DNA of 64,000 bases from Hibiscus mutabilis (Eukaryota; Streptophyta; Magnoliopsida; Malvales; Malvaceae): positions 30,274,937-30,338,936 of the forward strand of contig CM033728.1 of assembly GCA_019671005.1 (NCBI GenBank), read 5' to 3'. The position numbers were made by a program, and so were the translations under genes. Below the pieces are notes generated by a model that was not told where the DNA came from, ran no database searches, and saw only the letters and a program-made list of their open reading frames with translations. Each line of letters starts with the position of its first letter. The stretch's first letter is position 1. Positions 1 to 11,050 of the stretch are shown one piece after another.

Positions 1-150
1 TACCGTATCGATATCAAGTAATAATAATTTTATAGATTCAAGTGGCCGCACCGATACCCTCAAGTACGTATCGGTACACCCTTTAACCAATGCCTAAAAT
101 GTCCTCCCGTACCAATACGCTATCACCTGTATCAGTACGAAAGGGTCTAC
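1..150. repeat. Cluster of GTATCGATAC-like motifs in LTR-C
   Basis: Several variants of one 10-bp palindrome lie close together (CGTATCGATA, ACCGATACC, CGTATCGGTAC, ACCAATACG, ATCAGTACG). The same word family forms a better ordered array at 8217-8484 and decayed clusters at 25340-25490, 28610-28690, 31305-31460 and 42985-43165, all inside LTR retrotransposon sequence. Confidence 0.6.
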
Positions 151-2286
151 AATGTCATATTTATTTGGTTTAATTCCATTTTAACCATCTAAATGGTGTC
201 CAAACTCAATAAAATTTTACCAGCAAGTTTGTTTAGCCTAAATCTATCCGCATGTCAATTTTTAAGGCTAAACGAATCTATTTACTAGGTTCTCTCTTAT
301 TTAGGCCAATTATGCAACTTTTACCCATTTTAACAATTTTTAAATTACCCTTTTAAAGCCTTCTATTCATGGTATAGACACACATAATTTATACATGCTG
401 AAATGATCAAAAATGACATATACAGTCATTATGCCACTATATTAGGAGTCTTTAGGGATGATACACATTACAATACCAAAGCTGTGACTTGCCAAAAACC
501 TTTGTACCCCAATCCTTAACTCTAAAACCTTGCTAACCTGAAATGCATGGAAAAATGAATGCATTAGGCATACTTTTCCTAGTGAGGTAGTCATGAACAA
601 TATTAATGGTAACAAATGCATTTATCACATGCTTCAATAACAACAATGGCAATACTATGGCAAAATGCCCAATGTCTATATTCAATGCAATAACAATAAT
701 CAATATCAATAAGTTTTCTTGGATCGAAATAAGGAGTATGGATACACGAATTTCTGCGCTGCACCAAAAATCAATAGTGGTCTAGTCCCTATGCTGCACT
801 AATATGACCAAAACATATCGTACCTCTGTCGCACCATAATAAAGGACGTAGCCTAAGTATTGTAGTCCACCCGTACCAATGAGCTCATGAATTCTATGGC
901 ATGCCAATTGTATCCAATACTACTCAAATCCAAGGTTTAATATCAATAGTTCGGTAACAATAATTTCAATAACCATGATTCGGTATAATGATTTGGTAAC
1001 AATGGATCAATAGCAATAGTTCAATAGCCATGTTGCAATATCGATAAGCAATAGCAATGATTCAATACAGTATCCAATGACAATAAATCAATATCATTGT
1101 TCCAATGGCCTTATCCAATGCTCAATGATTCTATATGCCAATGCTTCAATGATTTCGATAACAATAACAACGATGTTACAGACAATGAGTCGATGCTATA
1201 CTTAACAATACTTACAAATATAGAAATCAACAATGTTTTACGCAATATCCTTAATACGCAAGGTTAGAAATGTACTAATCGATATTCAAAGGTTTGAGAA
1301 AGGCACCTAGCCTACTCCCGAGACTCTGACTGTACTCACCTCAACTTTCGAAGCTTCTACGGATCTCGAATTACTATTCCATTGTACCTAGCTTTGGATG
1401 GATATGATGGGCCTTCTTTCTACAACTCTTAAGCTAAACAAATTAATAGGAAATGTTAGGAATCGATATTGTAATCTCAAAACCAATATTTAAACTTAAA
1501 ATAGCTATTAGCTAACAATTCTTCCATGGATTTAATCTTGGAATTCATGGGTGAAGCCTTAGGGTTCATGAGCTTCATCTCAAGATTATACATCAATCCT
1601 CCTTGGAATCAAGAAATCGTTTGAGGGCCTTACCTTACCGATATGATAGCTATTTGATAGAATCGATGGATTGAAGGAAACTCAAGCTTAGAATCAAGCT
1701 TCAATGGTGATGCTTGCTTGGGAGTTGAAGATAAAGAGAAGTGTATGCTTGATTTTCTTGAAAAGATGAAGACAAATAAAGATAGTGGCTTTGGTAGGTT
1801 GTATAGCTAAGGAGAAGTGTTTTAAACACTTTCCTATTACACTTAATTTAATCCATCGAGAGCTTTCCTTCATATGAGGCAAAGCTTAATTTATTATTTA
1901 TTCTTTTCCAATCTTTTTATCAAAACAAGACAATAATGATAGCTTATTTCCTATCATATTTTTCTCTATGTTTGGAGACCAAAACAGGTGAATCACCTCA
2001 AGCAAGTAGGTTACTAACCTTTAAAATGGGGAATTCATGAGGGTATCCCCTCATCTTTCTAATCTTTATACTTTTGCCCCTAAACTTTCAATTTACACAA
2101 TTTAGTCATTAAACTATTTTCAATTATTCAATTAGGTCCAAGTTCTATACAGTGACTCAATCAGATCCCAAAAAGGTATAAATCCATTTTAACCATTAGG
2201 ATCGATACATAATTTGGACCTTTCCAATATAAATTTTCCAATCACCAGAACCCTATTCTGCCTAGACCAATTTTTGGGGTGTTACA
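1..2286 (-). mobile_element. LTR-C: partial LTR of a gypsy-type element
   Basis: This is non-coding, AT-rich sequence ending in GGGGTGTTACA at 2286, which in minus sense reads as the LTR start TGTAACACCCC. The next bases (TCCACCAGC) continue a sequence also found near 44310 inside LTR-B, so this LTR interrupts an LTR-B copy. The other end lies outside the window, so the target duplication (expected TCCAC) cannot be checked. The interior holds GTATCGATAC-like motifs (1-150) and many short CAATA/CAATG-type words between about 900 and 1240. No ORF is credible. Confidence 0.6.
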
Positions 2287-3951
2287 TCCACCAGCGGGAG
2301 AATTGGCACACTCTTGACCCCTCAACCGTTGTGGTTCTCATGGTGGAGCATGGCACACTCTTAACCCCTCGACACACATGAGGCGACTTATTATAGTGCA
2401 CTTTAAAGCCTATGGCTAGCTAACTATTTCTGATAACATTTTACCTCAGTCACTTACCAATATACTCAATAAAAACCACATTAACTTATTATTTTACATA
2501 TGCATTAATTCAAATCATTTTCTAATACATTAAAGCATGTATTCTAGCAAATCTCAAAATTCTTTAATAACTCATTAGCTATGCTCAAATCTCATCATGT
2601 ATAAACATTTGCAACATCTTTCATTTCTAAAACATGCATATAATAGTAAGTAATCAAATCTATAAACATGTGCATGAGATTGTATTTTGCAAAACCGAAA
2701 ACGAGAGAGAGCTCAACCAATACTTACTTCAGAGCTTAGATAAGTGTTTCAAACTTATTATAAACTCCCAAAAACCATATTCAAACCTTTTAAAAGCAGT
2801 AAAACACATTTCCACTCACCGACAACCCAAAGCTTGCTTGCCATTGCGAGAATCAAGCTTCCGAAGCTTTCGCAACCTCTCCAAAAGCTATAGGATTCAA
2901 CTCCTTTACTTTACCCAATCAAAAATAGAGGATTAATAAACTTCCAAGTATCTCTAATCTCCATCAATCAGCAACCAAAACTTTGCCTCTCTAGAAACCA
3001 TCGAACGCCTCTCTAAAATAACTGAAATCATCATCAAACTTCATATAAAAAAAGTACAGCCAAAACCTATTGATTTCAACATCTTAACAACATCAATTAA
3101 CATCCAAAAACATCTTTACAACATCCATATACCTCCAACAACCCTACAACACCAAGATCACACCAAAATCTAACTATTTACAACCTAGAAAATTAGCAAT
3201 TCACATAGTTTCAAGATTTCTTTAATTTATCTCTTCTTTCAACATTAAAAAACATCTTATAAGAGATCTAGATCAAATAGATTCAATAAAAAATAGATCC
3301 AAAATAGTGTTTAGCAAATTTCCACACAAAAACTCAATTTACTCATCATATTCATGTTTTAATCATAATTTCATAACATAAATCAGTTGTACAGGATCAA
3401 GAACTTGGGAATTTCAATAAATAACCTTTAATTAGAGGAGAGAAATGAAAATCACCTCTAATTACTAATTTCTCCCTTAATTGGCAAAGATTGATTGAAA
3501 TCCAAGTAGATTTTGTTGTAGGAATCAAAGAAATCAATTAGAAAATCAAAAGGAAATCAAAAGAGATTGATTCCTATAAATTTTAGAAGGAAAATGGTAG
3601 TTTGGCTACTGAGAAAGTTGACAGCAAAATTAGTTACGTGAGAAATTGAATTGTGTAATTAAAATCTCATTTATTAATTCTATTTTACTTTAATATTAAA
3701 ACCAATTAAAAACACTTAAAAATAGCCTAAATTAAGGGGAAATCTGATGGAAAATTTTGATTAATTATCTCCTTTAAGATTCTAAGTTTTGATCCTTTTA
3801 CGATTGAGACACCTAAAATAGTTTTGAAAACTTTATATTTTAGTCACCGGACCAAAATGTCCCAAAATCAGATTTAATCCCTTCAAATTGAATTTACTAA
3901 AATACTTAAAATATTAATTAAGCATTTTCCAGCATTTTTTCTTATTTTACT

Positions 3952-4240
3952 GGCATAAAGTCAAAAGTAGCCCCCAACGTTTGACCTTTTGGTCACTTTA
4001 GCCCATATTCTTTTTTTGGTATGAACAAACCCTAACATTTCATTTTTGTTCAAATTTCACCCTCGTTGCAAGGAAACCATTAGTCAACTAACGGCTAACG
4101 CCTGAGGCTGACGTGGCATGTCTGCATGGCATGGGGCGCTGACGTGGCACTTTGCTGACGTGGTATTTTGCTGACTGCCATTGTGATTTTTTAAAAAATA
4201 ATAATTATTTTTATATTAATTTCTAACCATTCATTACTTT
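3952..4240 (+). repeat. Left terminal inverted repeat of the foldback element
   Basis: This segment pairs with the reverse complement of 5830-6091 with small indels. By eye they agree at most positions, including TTTGACCTTTTGGTCACTTT and the TGACGTGGCA words. It contains three TGACGTGGCA-type sites near 4110-4165, whose ACGT core is the type bound by plant bZIP factors; function is not shown. Confidence 0.75.
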
Positions 4241-4274
4241 ATTTTTTTGAAAGTGAAGAAATACTCATTAAATT

Positions 4275-5515
4275 ATTCACTAATATATCCTAAAACCTAA
4301 AACCCTAAACCTTAAACCCTAAAAACTAAAACCTAAACATAAAATCATAAACCCTAAAACTCAAAACACTAAAAACCTAAATCTATAAACTCAAAACCCT
4401 AAACCCTAAAACCGAAACCTTAAACATGTAAAACCCTTAACTTGAAGCATTAAACTCTAAACCCTAAAACTCAAAACACTAAAAACATAAATACATAAAC
4501 CCAAAACGGTAAACCATAAAATTAAAAACTTAAACATGTAAAAACCTAAAACCCTAAAACCATAAACCCTAAACCCTAAACTTTAAAACTTAAACTCATA
4601 AAAACATAAAAACATAAACACTAAACACTAAACACTAAACCATAAAATTCTAAAACACTAAATAAATAAACCTAAATCCCTAAACCCTAAAACCAAAACC
4701 TTAAACATGTAAAACCCTAAAACCAAAACCTTAAACATGTAAAACCCTAAAAGCATAAACCCTAAACCTTAGTGTTTTATGTGTTTAGGGTTTTAGTTTT
4801 AGGGATTTAAGTTTAGAGCTTAAGGTTTAAGGTTTTAGGATTTCAATTTTTAGGGTTTTATGATTTAGTGTTTATGCTTTATGGTTTAGGCTTTGAGGTT
4901 TAGGGTTTAAGTGTTCCATTTTTAGGGTTTAAGGCTTTAGGTTTTAGCGTTTAGGATTTAGAATTTAGGATTTGGGATTTTAAGTTTCAATTTCTAGGGT
5001 TTAGGATTTATGAATTGAGGTTTTAGGTCTTAGGGTTTTAGGTTTCGATTTTTAGGGTTTAAGGTTTTATGTTTAGGGTTTCAAGTTTATAGTTTAGGGT
5101 TTACACTTTACAGTTTTACATGTTTAAGATTTTGGTTTTAGGGTTTATGGTTTTGAGTTTTTAAGGTTTAGGTTTTATGGTTTATGGTTTATGGTTTAGG
5201 ATTTAAGGTTTAGGGTTTAAGTGTTTTAGTTTTTAGGGTTTAGGGTTTAGGTTTTAGGGTTTAGGATTTGACATTTTAGGTTTTAATTTTTAGGGCTTAT
5301 GATTTGAGGTTTTAGGTTTTAGGGGTTTAGGTTTTGATGTTTAGGGTTTTGAGTTTATGGTTTAGGGTTTATAGTTTTACATGTTTAAGGTTTTGGTTTT
5401 AGGGTTTATGGCTTTGAGTTTATGGATTTAGGTTTTTAGTGTTTGGAGTTTTAGGGTTTAGGATTTTATGTTTAGGTTTTAGTTTTTAAGGGTTTAAGGT
5501 TTAGGGTTTTAGGAT
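4275..5515. repeat. Degenerate telomere-like repeats in inverted arrangement
   Basis: From about 4290 to 4770 the plus strand is dense in CCCTAAA/ACCCTAAAACC variants. From about 4775 to 5510 it switches to TTTAGGG/GGTTTTAGGG variants. The switch point near 4775 is the centre of the foldback palindrome. Short higher-order copies such as AAACATGTAAAACCCTAAAA recur. Perfect heptamer runs are short, so this is not a functional telomere. Confidence 0.8.
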
Positions 5516-5571
5516 ATATTAGTCAATAATTTATTGAATATTTCTTCACTTTCAAACAAATAAGTAATGAA

Positions 5572-5829
5572 TAAATAAAATAAGTGGTGGAAAAATAACA
5601 ATATAGTATGTTGGCTTGGTGGTTGTGTGTTGAGTTATTCAACCTCATGGCTCAGGTTTGAATCCCCTCATGCACACCTACTGAATTTTGCTTCTTTCTT
5701 ATGCCTTAGAACCAATCGGCCATGTGGCATCATCTGATGATGCCACGTGTCATCATATGATGATGCCACATGTTATCATATGATGGTGCCACGTGGCAGT
5801 ATATGATGGTGCCATGTGGCAGCATCTGA
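5572..5829 (+). other. Extra segment in the right arm with pol III A- and B-box-like words
   Basis: The left arm of the palindrome reads straight through from CATTAC to CTAACC, whereas the right arm has about 255 additional bases here. Within it TGGCTTGGTGGT (5612-5623) resembles a tRNA A box and GGTTTGAATCC (5655-5665) a B box, 43 bp apart as in tRNA genes. A T-stem does not pair well, so it is not a tRNA. A tRNA-derived SINE head is possible, but there is no 3' A/T tail and no clear target duplication. Confidence 0.4.
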
Positions 5830-5833
5830 TTGG
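5719..5833 (+). repeat. Five 23-bp tandem repeats with GCCACGTG/GCCATGTG cores
   Basis: Units begin at 5719, 5742, 5765, 5788 and 5811, exactly 23 bp apart. Each starts GCCA(C/T)GTG or GCCACATG and continues with a TCATATGATG-like stretch. Two units contain the full CACGTG palindrome (G-box). The last unit runs into the start of the right terminal repeat. Confidence 0.85.
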
Positions 5834-6091
5834 TTAGAAATTAATGTAAAAATAATTATTTTTTTTAAATCACGATGTCACGTCAACAAAGTGCCACGTC
5901 AGTGCCCCATGCCATGCAGACATGCCACGTCAACCTCAGGCGTTGACCGTTAGTTGACTAACGATTTCCTTCCAACGAGGGTGAAATTTGAACAAAAATG
6001 AAACGTTAGGTGTTTGTTCAGACCAAAAAAAAGGAATAGGGGCTAAAGTGACCAAAAGGTCAAACGTTGTGGCTACTTTTGACTTTATGCC
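5830..6091 (-). repeat. Right terminal inverted repeat of the foldback element
   Basis: This is the reverse complement of the left terminal repeat, from TTGGTTAGAAATTAATG to the end GACTTTATGCC. It is shorter than the left repeat because of small deletions near 5870-5890. Confidence 0.75.
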
Positions 6092-6219
6092 TATTTTATT
6101 TTAGCCAAAACTATTTATTAAGATTTAATTCCTAAAAATAAATTGAATTGCCTAATTTGGTTCTCCCGAACCGTCTAATCGATTCGTCTAACATCTATGA
6201 CCAATTTCAGGGCATTACA

Positions 6220-6956
6220 TTCACTTGCCAAAATAATTCATTTATTATCATTAACTCACTGTTTTTATATGCACCAATCAAAACTATTTATTCAATGCAT
6301 TAAACCATGCATTAACCAATATTCAACGACATTTCCAAAACATGCATTACCTCCAAATGCATCAAATCCATTTGTCAAACTGAGAACGAGAGAGAGAAAT
6401 CATATTTTACTTACTTTTGAGCTTAGAACAACATTTCAAGCTTGATTTAAAACAACTTTCAAACTTTTGAAAAGCTGTAAACCACGTTCACACTCACCGA
6501 CATGCAAACCCTCACTTGCCAATGCGATAATTATGCCTGCAAAGCTTCTGAAACTTTCGTTCAAGCTTGAGGTTCAACCTCCCCTGCTTTTTCCACAAAA
6601 AAATAGAGGATCCAATGCATTAAAATTCATTCATAACCCAGCAACAACATTCTATATCAAACCTTATCAATTTTCACTCAATTACCCAACCACAACAACC
6701 GAAAAACAACACCAAAACAACTACAAACATAACCCAGACACAAACCACGAATCTCAACCTTCACTTAACATCAATTAGCATCCAAAAACATAATTACCAC
6801 ATCCTTATACCTCCAGCATACACTAAACACAACAACTCCTCAAAAACTCATAACTAACAACCTAGAAAATTAGAGATTCACCTAGTTTCGGGATTCCAAT
6901 GTTAAAACCAACTTATTAACATTATCAAACATCAAAATCATGTTCTACTCAAATCA
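6220..6956 (-). mobile_element. LTR-B copy 2 fragment (minus sense)
   Basis: The sequence repeats the landmarks of copy 1: TTCACTTGCCAA (compare 2450), ACTCACCGACA (compare 2815) and AACAACCTAGAAAATTAG (compare 3181). It starts at the end of copy 1 and stops near 6956, where the next LTR-B copy runs in the opposite orientation. Small ORFs here are chance. Confidence 0.5.
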
Positions 6957-9058
6957 AGAGGTGCATTTGGAAAGTAATGCATGATTTTTAAACAATGTTT
7001 ATGAGCATGTCTTATGCATGGTTTAATGCACAATGAAATAATTTGAATAATGATTTGAAAATAGGGAGGTATGTTTATAAAAGTGGATTATATTTGCAAG
7101 TGATGAATTGAAAATGTTATGGAAATGTTATAGTATATAATTGGCCGGCCATAGGATTTAAAGTGCACTATAATAAGTCTCTCGTGGTTGTAGAGGTGGT
7201 ATGGGAGGTACTTACTCTGACCATGTGAACCCCAATATTGTTGAGGTGACATTTAGATTGCATTTACTCCAACCAAGAGTTGTAGAGGTTGATGCGTCGA
7301 ATGTGTTTACTCCAAGTTGGAGGATTAGCCTTGGTAGTGTAGAGGTGGTGTATGTGTTGCACAACTCCATGCCATTGAGCTACAAGAGATTGCGAGATCT
7401 CTTGGGAAATCTGTGTATCCAATGTTAGCAAAGTTAACGATGATTTTATGGAAAGGATGTAAATTGAGATGGATCACTTGTAAGCCAATATAGTGTTTTA
7501 AATGTATCATGTTGATGTATTGGTTTGAATTGTGTGTTTAACACATGTTTTACTCCTTAAGCTTTGCATATGGGATGTCATGCATGGGAAGGCTTAAGTA
7601 GAGGGAATTGCATATGGGATTATGCTAAGGAATCCATGATACATGTTGCATATGGTTTAATATGTTGACTTTGTAAGGTGCAACTGTATATTTTGAAAGA
7701 ATGGCATGATGGTTTTGAAATAGTCTAAAATTGCATTGGATGATGTTTTGTGTTTTGAACGTTCCTTACTAAGCAATGATTGCTTACACTCTCTTTTATC
7801 ACCAATGCAGATTGATTGAGTGCAAGTGGCCTAGCAAGCAAGGAGGGAATTTCCAAGACTTGAATTACCAAAGTATGTTTGAGTTTTAAGTAGTAATAAA
7901 TACAATGTCGCTTAAATTCTGTTATAAGGGTTTGAGTGTTCAATTCTTTATTTGAGCAAGTTTATATTGCTGTTTTGGACTTGTGTTAAGCTTGGTTTGC
8001 TAAAGATTACACGTGGTTTATGTTTTGGTTGCTTGAGTAGTATGAAGCATGCCTATAGTTACCTTTAAAGCATGATGATCATTTCTTGGTGTTTGATCTA
8101 TGGTGGTTGATGGTAAATGATCTATGATGATGTTGCTTGAGTGTTAGAGGCATGTTTAAGTGTTTGGAATCCATAAATGTATGTTAAAAGAGTAACTTTT
8201 GACATTATAGGACAGGGTGTATCGATACGCGTCTGCTCGTATCGATATAGGTAAGTGTTGCTAGGCACAGCGTATTGGTACATGGGTGATCGTATCGATA
8301 CAGTTAAGCATATTTTCAGGCTTAGCGTATCGGTACACGGGCGACCGTATCGATATTGGTCTTCAGTTTTAAGAATAGCGTATCGATACTCGAGGAGGTG
8401 TATCGATACGATTTTGTGCTACTAGAATCCAGAACTTTGTAAAAGCTATGGCATATCGATACACTTGCCCGTGTATCGATACGGGAAGCAGTTAAGTTAG
8501 TTAAAAGTATGTTTTAAGGTTTCTATTTTCTCTCGTTTTAGTCCCTGAGTGTTATACATGCAATTAAATGAGTTGGAATGATCGTTTTGACCTAAAATTC
8601 CACCAGTATACATGTAATTGGTTTAATTGAGGTTTGGTAACTTTAATTATGAAATTGGTCCTTCAAAATAATGGAATTTACAGTTTGGTCCCTGGGTGTT
8701 ATGTATGCATTTGGATAGGTTCGGATGATTGTTTTAAGTTTAAATTTGGCATGTATGCTTGTAACCTAACTAATTGAATATTGGTAAAGCAAAGTATAAG
8801 TAAACCCTTAAAGATTTTCATATTTACATTTTGGTCCATATTCTTGTACTGTGGTTAATTGGATATCAATTCGATGCCCGATTAAGTTGGGTTTTCTCCC
8901 GTTGTATGCATGTACACGTAGGGTAATAACCAGCATCTAGATAAGATAAAAGGAAAAAATGGACGCGTTTCCAGAGTTTTCTTCATGGTTTACTTCGATA
9001 AACCTAATGTAGCTCGCTCGGTTCAGTCTTGTGACTAGGCCGGGTCAAGAGGGTCATA
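6957..9058 (+). mobile_element. LTR-B 5' LTR of a plus-sense gypsy element, 5'-truncated
   Basis: The LTR ends GGCCGGGTCAAGAGGGTCATA at 9058, directly before a tRNA-Met primer site. It is collinear with the minus-sense LTR-B 5' LTR: the landmark near 7150 (GGCCATAGGATTTAAAGTGC) lies about 1.9 kb from the end, as does its counterpart near 44380. Complete LTR-B is about 3.8 kb, so about 1.7 kb is missing at the left junction. It contains the paired palindrome array at 8217-8484. The final 500 bp show no obvious coding potential. Confidence 0.7.
8217..8484 (+). repeat. Array of paired GTATCGATAC palindromes in the LTR-B LTR
   Basis: Ten copies of a 10-bp palindrome or its one-base variants are arranged as five pairs. 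Within a pair the copies are separated by roughly 8-10 bp, for example GTATCGATAC at 8219 with CGTATCGATA at 8238. Pairs begin near 8219, 8271, 8325, 8379 and 8452, so the first four are spaced about 53 bp apart. Sequence between pairs is not conserved, which points to the palindromes themselves as the repeated unit. Confidence 0.85.
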
Positions 9059-9063
9059 TTTGG

Positions 9064-9080
9064 TGGTATCAGAGCCAGGT
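9064..9080 (+). other. Primer binding site (tRNA-Met type) of the plus-sense LTR-B element
   Basis: TGGTATCAGAGCCAGGT lies 5 bp after the LTR end. TGGTATCAGAGC is the usual initiator-tRNA-Met primer site of plant LTR retrotransposons. Confidence 0.85.
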
Positions 9081-9345
9081 TATGATTGTTGAGAGTGGGT
9101 AATGGTTATTTTATGTTTGTTGGGAAGTTGTTTGGTAAGTACGTTGATTGAGTCATGATGTTTGTTATACACGGTGATTGAATGAGTGTTATATGCCATG
9201 TTGGGGTACTATTTGGGACATGTTGCCGTATTACTACTGATGTAAAATGCTTTTGATTTGAAATGGAAGTCTTGGGTCCTTGCTTGAAGATGGCTTAATC
9301 AATTTTGTTTTGGTGTATTTTCATGCCATAAATGTTTTTGTTACG

Positions 9346-9604
9346 ATGCCACCGAGGAGAGAATTACATTTTAATGCATATGCGGGGAGACATGAGGATG
9401 AGGATAATGTTATGCCTATTGAGGGGTTGCCACCTCCTCCGCCGAATCCACCTGCATGTGTAGAACAAGTACCATCTGTGCCGGCTGGGCCAGCGTTGGG
9501 TGATATGACGCCTTTGATACAGACGATGATGTGTTGATATGTTGGTTTCGAGAGCCAAGGATATTGAACAAAGTTTGGGCTTGATATTCCGTGCGGGAGG
9601 ATCT
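9346..9604 (+). pseudogene. gag N-terminus of the LTR-B element, interrupted
   Basis: Translation from the ATG at 9346 begins MPPRRELHFNA and continues with an acidic segment, a proline run (PPPPPNPP) and GDMTPLIQTMM, a common start for Tekay-type Gag polyproteins. Gag would package element RNA in cytoplasmic particles. An in-frame stop at 9535 and a frameshift follow; a short stretch resembling the next Gag residues continues to 9604, where a solo LTR has inserted. On the far side the gag resumes close to the zinc knuckle, so most of the Gag core is also missing. Confidence 0.65.
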
Positions 9605-10659
9605 TGTAACACCCCTTTCCCGTATTCATCGATGAATAAGAGTTAGGGATGTCACATGATACTTGTAAAATAATTATTTAATATTAAGAAAACCTTATCT
9701 TTGACTGTAAAAATAGTTAATCGCGTAAAATTTAAACTTAATAATTTCACATTCAATTTTGAACCTAGATTCAGGCAGCAACTTAACAGTTTGATCCATT
9801 AGCATATAAATAATAAAACTACCTGAAGACTGCCTAATTTAAAATCATTTAGATTCTGAATAAAAATATGATTCATGTCAAAGTAGACTTCACATTTTAT
9901 TTTACATGCCGACTAGTAAATATCAAACAACATAAAAGTTATATTACTGATACTGATGTACTTATTTTCGATAGATGATGTTCGCTAATGCTCCTTACTC
10001 CCAACACTTCTCTTTTCCTACGCGTGAAACAATCACACGCTAAGTATAACTTAGTGAGGCAATATAAAATAATTAAAACATTTCTTTGCAAAGTAATAAT
10101 GGAAATAAATAGAGTGCAATATAACTATCAAAAAGGATTTGAAAATTATAAAGACTAACTTATCTAAACCATTCCCTTTTTTCGTAACCTGTAAAAATCT
10201 CAATATTCATATATATACAATACAGGTTATATCAATACGATCCATTGTACTTTCAGTTTCAATATAGCCCAATGTACTATTGTAATCACTCATTTTTACT
10301 TGTAAATATATTAATATTGCATGTATAGTTATTATATGAATGTTACTAATATAAGGTGATGTGTGCATGTATAAGTTATGTATACGTATTAGGGGTATAT
10401 GTATGTCGCGTATGTATTTGATTAATATATAAATGTTATGTTAATTATATGTATGATTATATATACTAGAATATTATTAATTAATGATCGTATAATATAA
10501 AGTATATATTTTCGTATGTACATGTACATGTACATTATTATAATTATTATTATTATTATTGGGCTGACTAAATGAGAAATTAAATATATATATTAAACCC
10601 AAGTAAAAAGTCCGAGTCCAATTACAAAATCCAATTACAAAGCCCGTTTGGCCCAAATC

Positions 10660-11050
10660 AATCCTATCTAATTACAATGTGCGGTAACTATGGGCGTTGG
10701 ATCAAGATCGATCCAACGGCCACGATGCAATGGAAGTCGAAAATATATCGCCAGCGCGCGTACTCCACACGTATGGACCGTTCGAGTGCCACGCCGCGCG
10801 TGGTCCACGCCACGCGCGGACGCTTTATTATCCCACGCGCGCATAAGATCCACGCGTTCTGACTCCTCGATCGCGGTGCTCCACGTGGCGAAATCGAAGC
10901 CGTTTCATCGGATCGAGGCTTCATCCAGCCGATCGTTCTTCAAGCCATCTCGACCGTTAGATCGGATCCGATTTAACGGCCGAAAATGCGTCTGCCTCGG
11001 CGAGAATGGCCACACCGCCACCACGCCCGATATTCATCCCTCCTGCGTTC
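10660..11050 (+). other. CpG-rich block in the solo Tat LTR
   Basis: In an otherwise AT-rich window this stretch keeps many CG dinucleotides (GCCAGCGCGCG, CACGCCGCGCG, CCACGCGCGGACGC). A second GC-rich patch follows at 11590-11660 (GGCGGCCGGCGGCGG). Comparable patches occur at 18640-18840 in the Tat-2 LTR and, weaker, at 53380-53410 in Tat-1. The overlapping 154-codon ORF (10690-11154) has no recognisable motif. Confidence 0.6.

Larger units (their letters stand above)
3952..6091. mobile_element. Foldback, MULE-like DNA transposon with telomere-like arms
   Basis: The ends are long inverted repeats beginning GGCATAAAGTCAAAAGTAGC on each strand. Flanking 9-bp sequences TATTTTACT (3943-3951) and TATTTTATT (6092-6100) match at 8 of 9 positions, and a 9-bp duplication is typical of Mutator-like elements. 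The palindrome continues beyond the first 260-290 bp: both arms share a unique stretch (AAGTGAAGAAATA...) and then telomere-like repeats, CCCTAAA-like in the left arm and TTTAGGG-like in the right. No transposase ORF is present, so it would need a helper. The class rests on TIR length and TSD size only. Confidence 0.7.
2287..6219 (-). mobile_element. LTR-B copy 1 (minus sense), carrying a nested foldback element
   Basis: The right end is GGCATTACA at 6219, which in minus sense is the LTR start TGTAATGCCC. The segment 2380-3240 matches the order of landmarks in the LTR-B 5' LTR at 44370-44812, including AGTGCACTTTAAA followed by AACTATTTCTGATAA. It also matches a second copy just to the right (6220-6956). 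LTR-C cuts it on the left and the foldback element interrupts it from 3952 to 6091. Because its right end abuts an interior point of the next LTR-B copy, it probably inserted into that copy, perhaps as a solo LTR. Confidence 0.55.

Noticed and set aside
2634..2936. A 100-codon ORF as a gene
   Set aside because: It is inside LTR-B sequence, and the parallel copy at 6450-6620 does not preserve the frame.
4275..5515. A chromosome end or functional telomere
   Set aside because: The repeats are degenerate, switch orientation at the centre and lie between transposon inverted repeats with a target duplication.
5600..5680. A tRNA gene
   Set aside because: A- and B-box-like words are at the right spacing, but the T-stem and acceptor stem do not pair.
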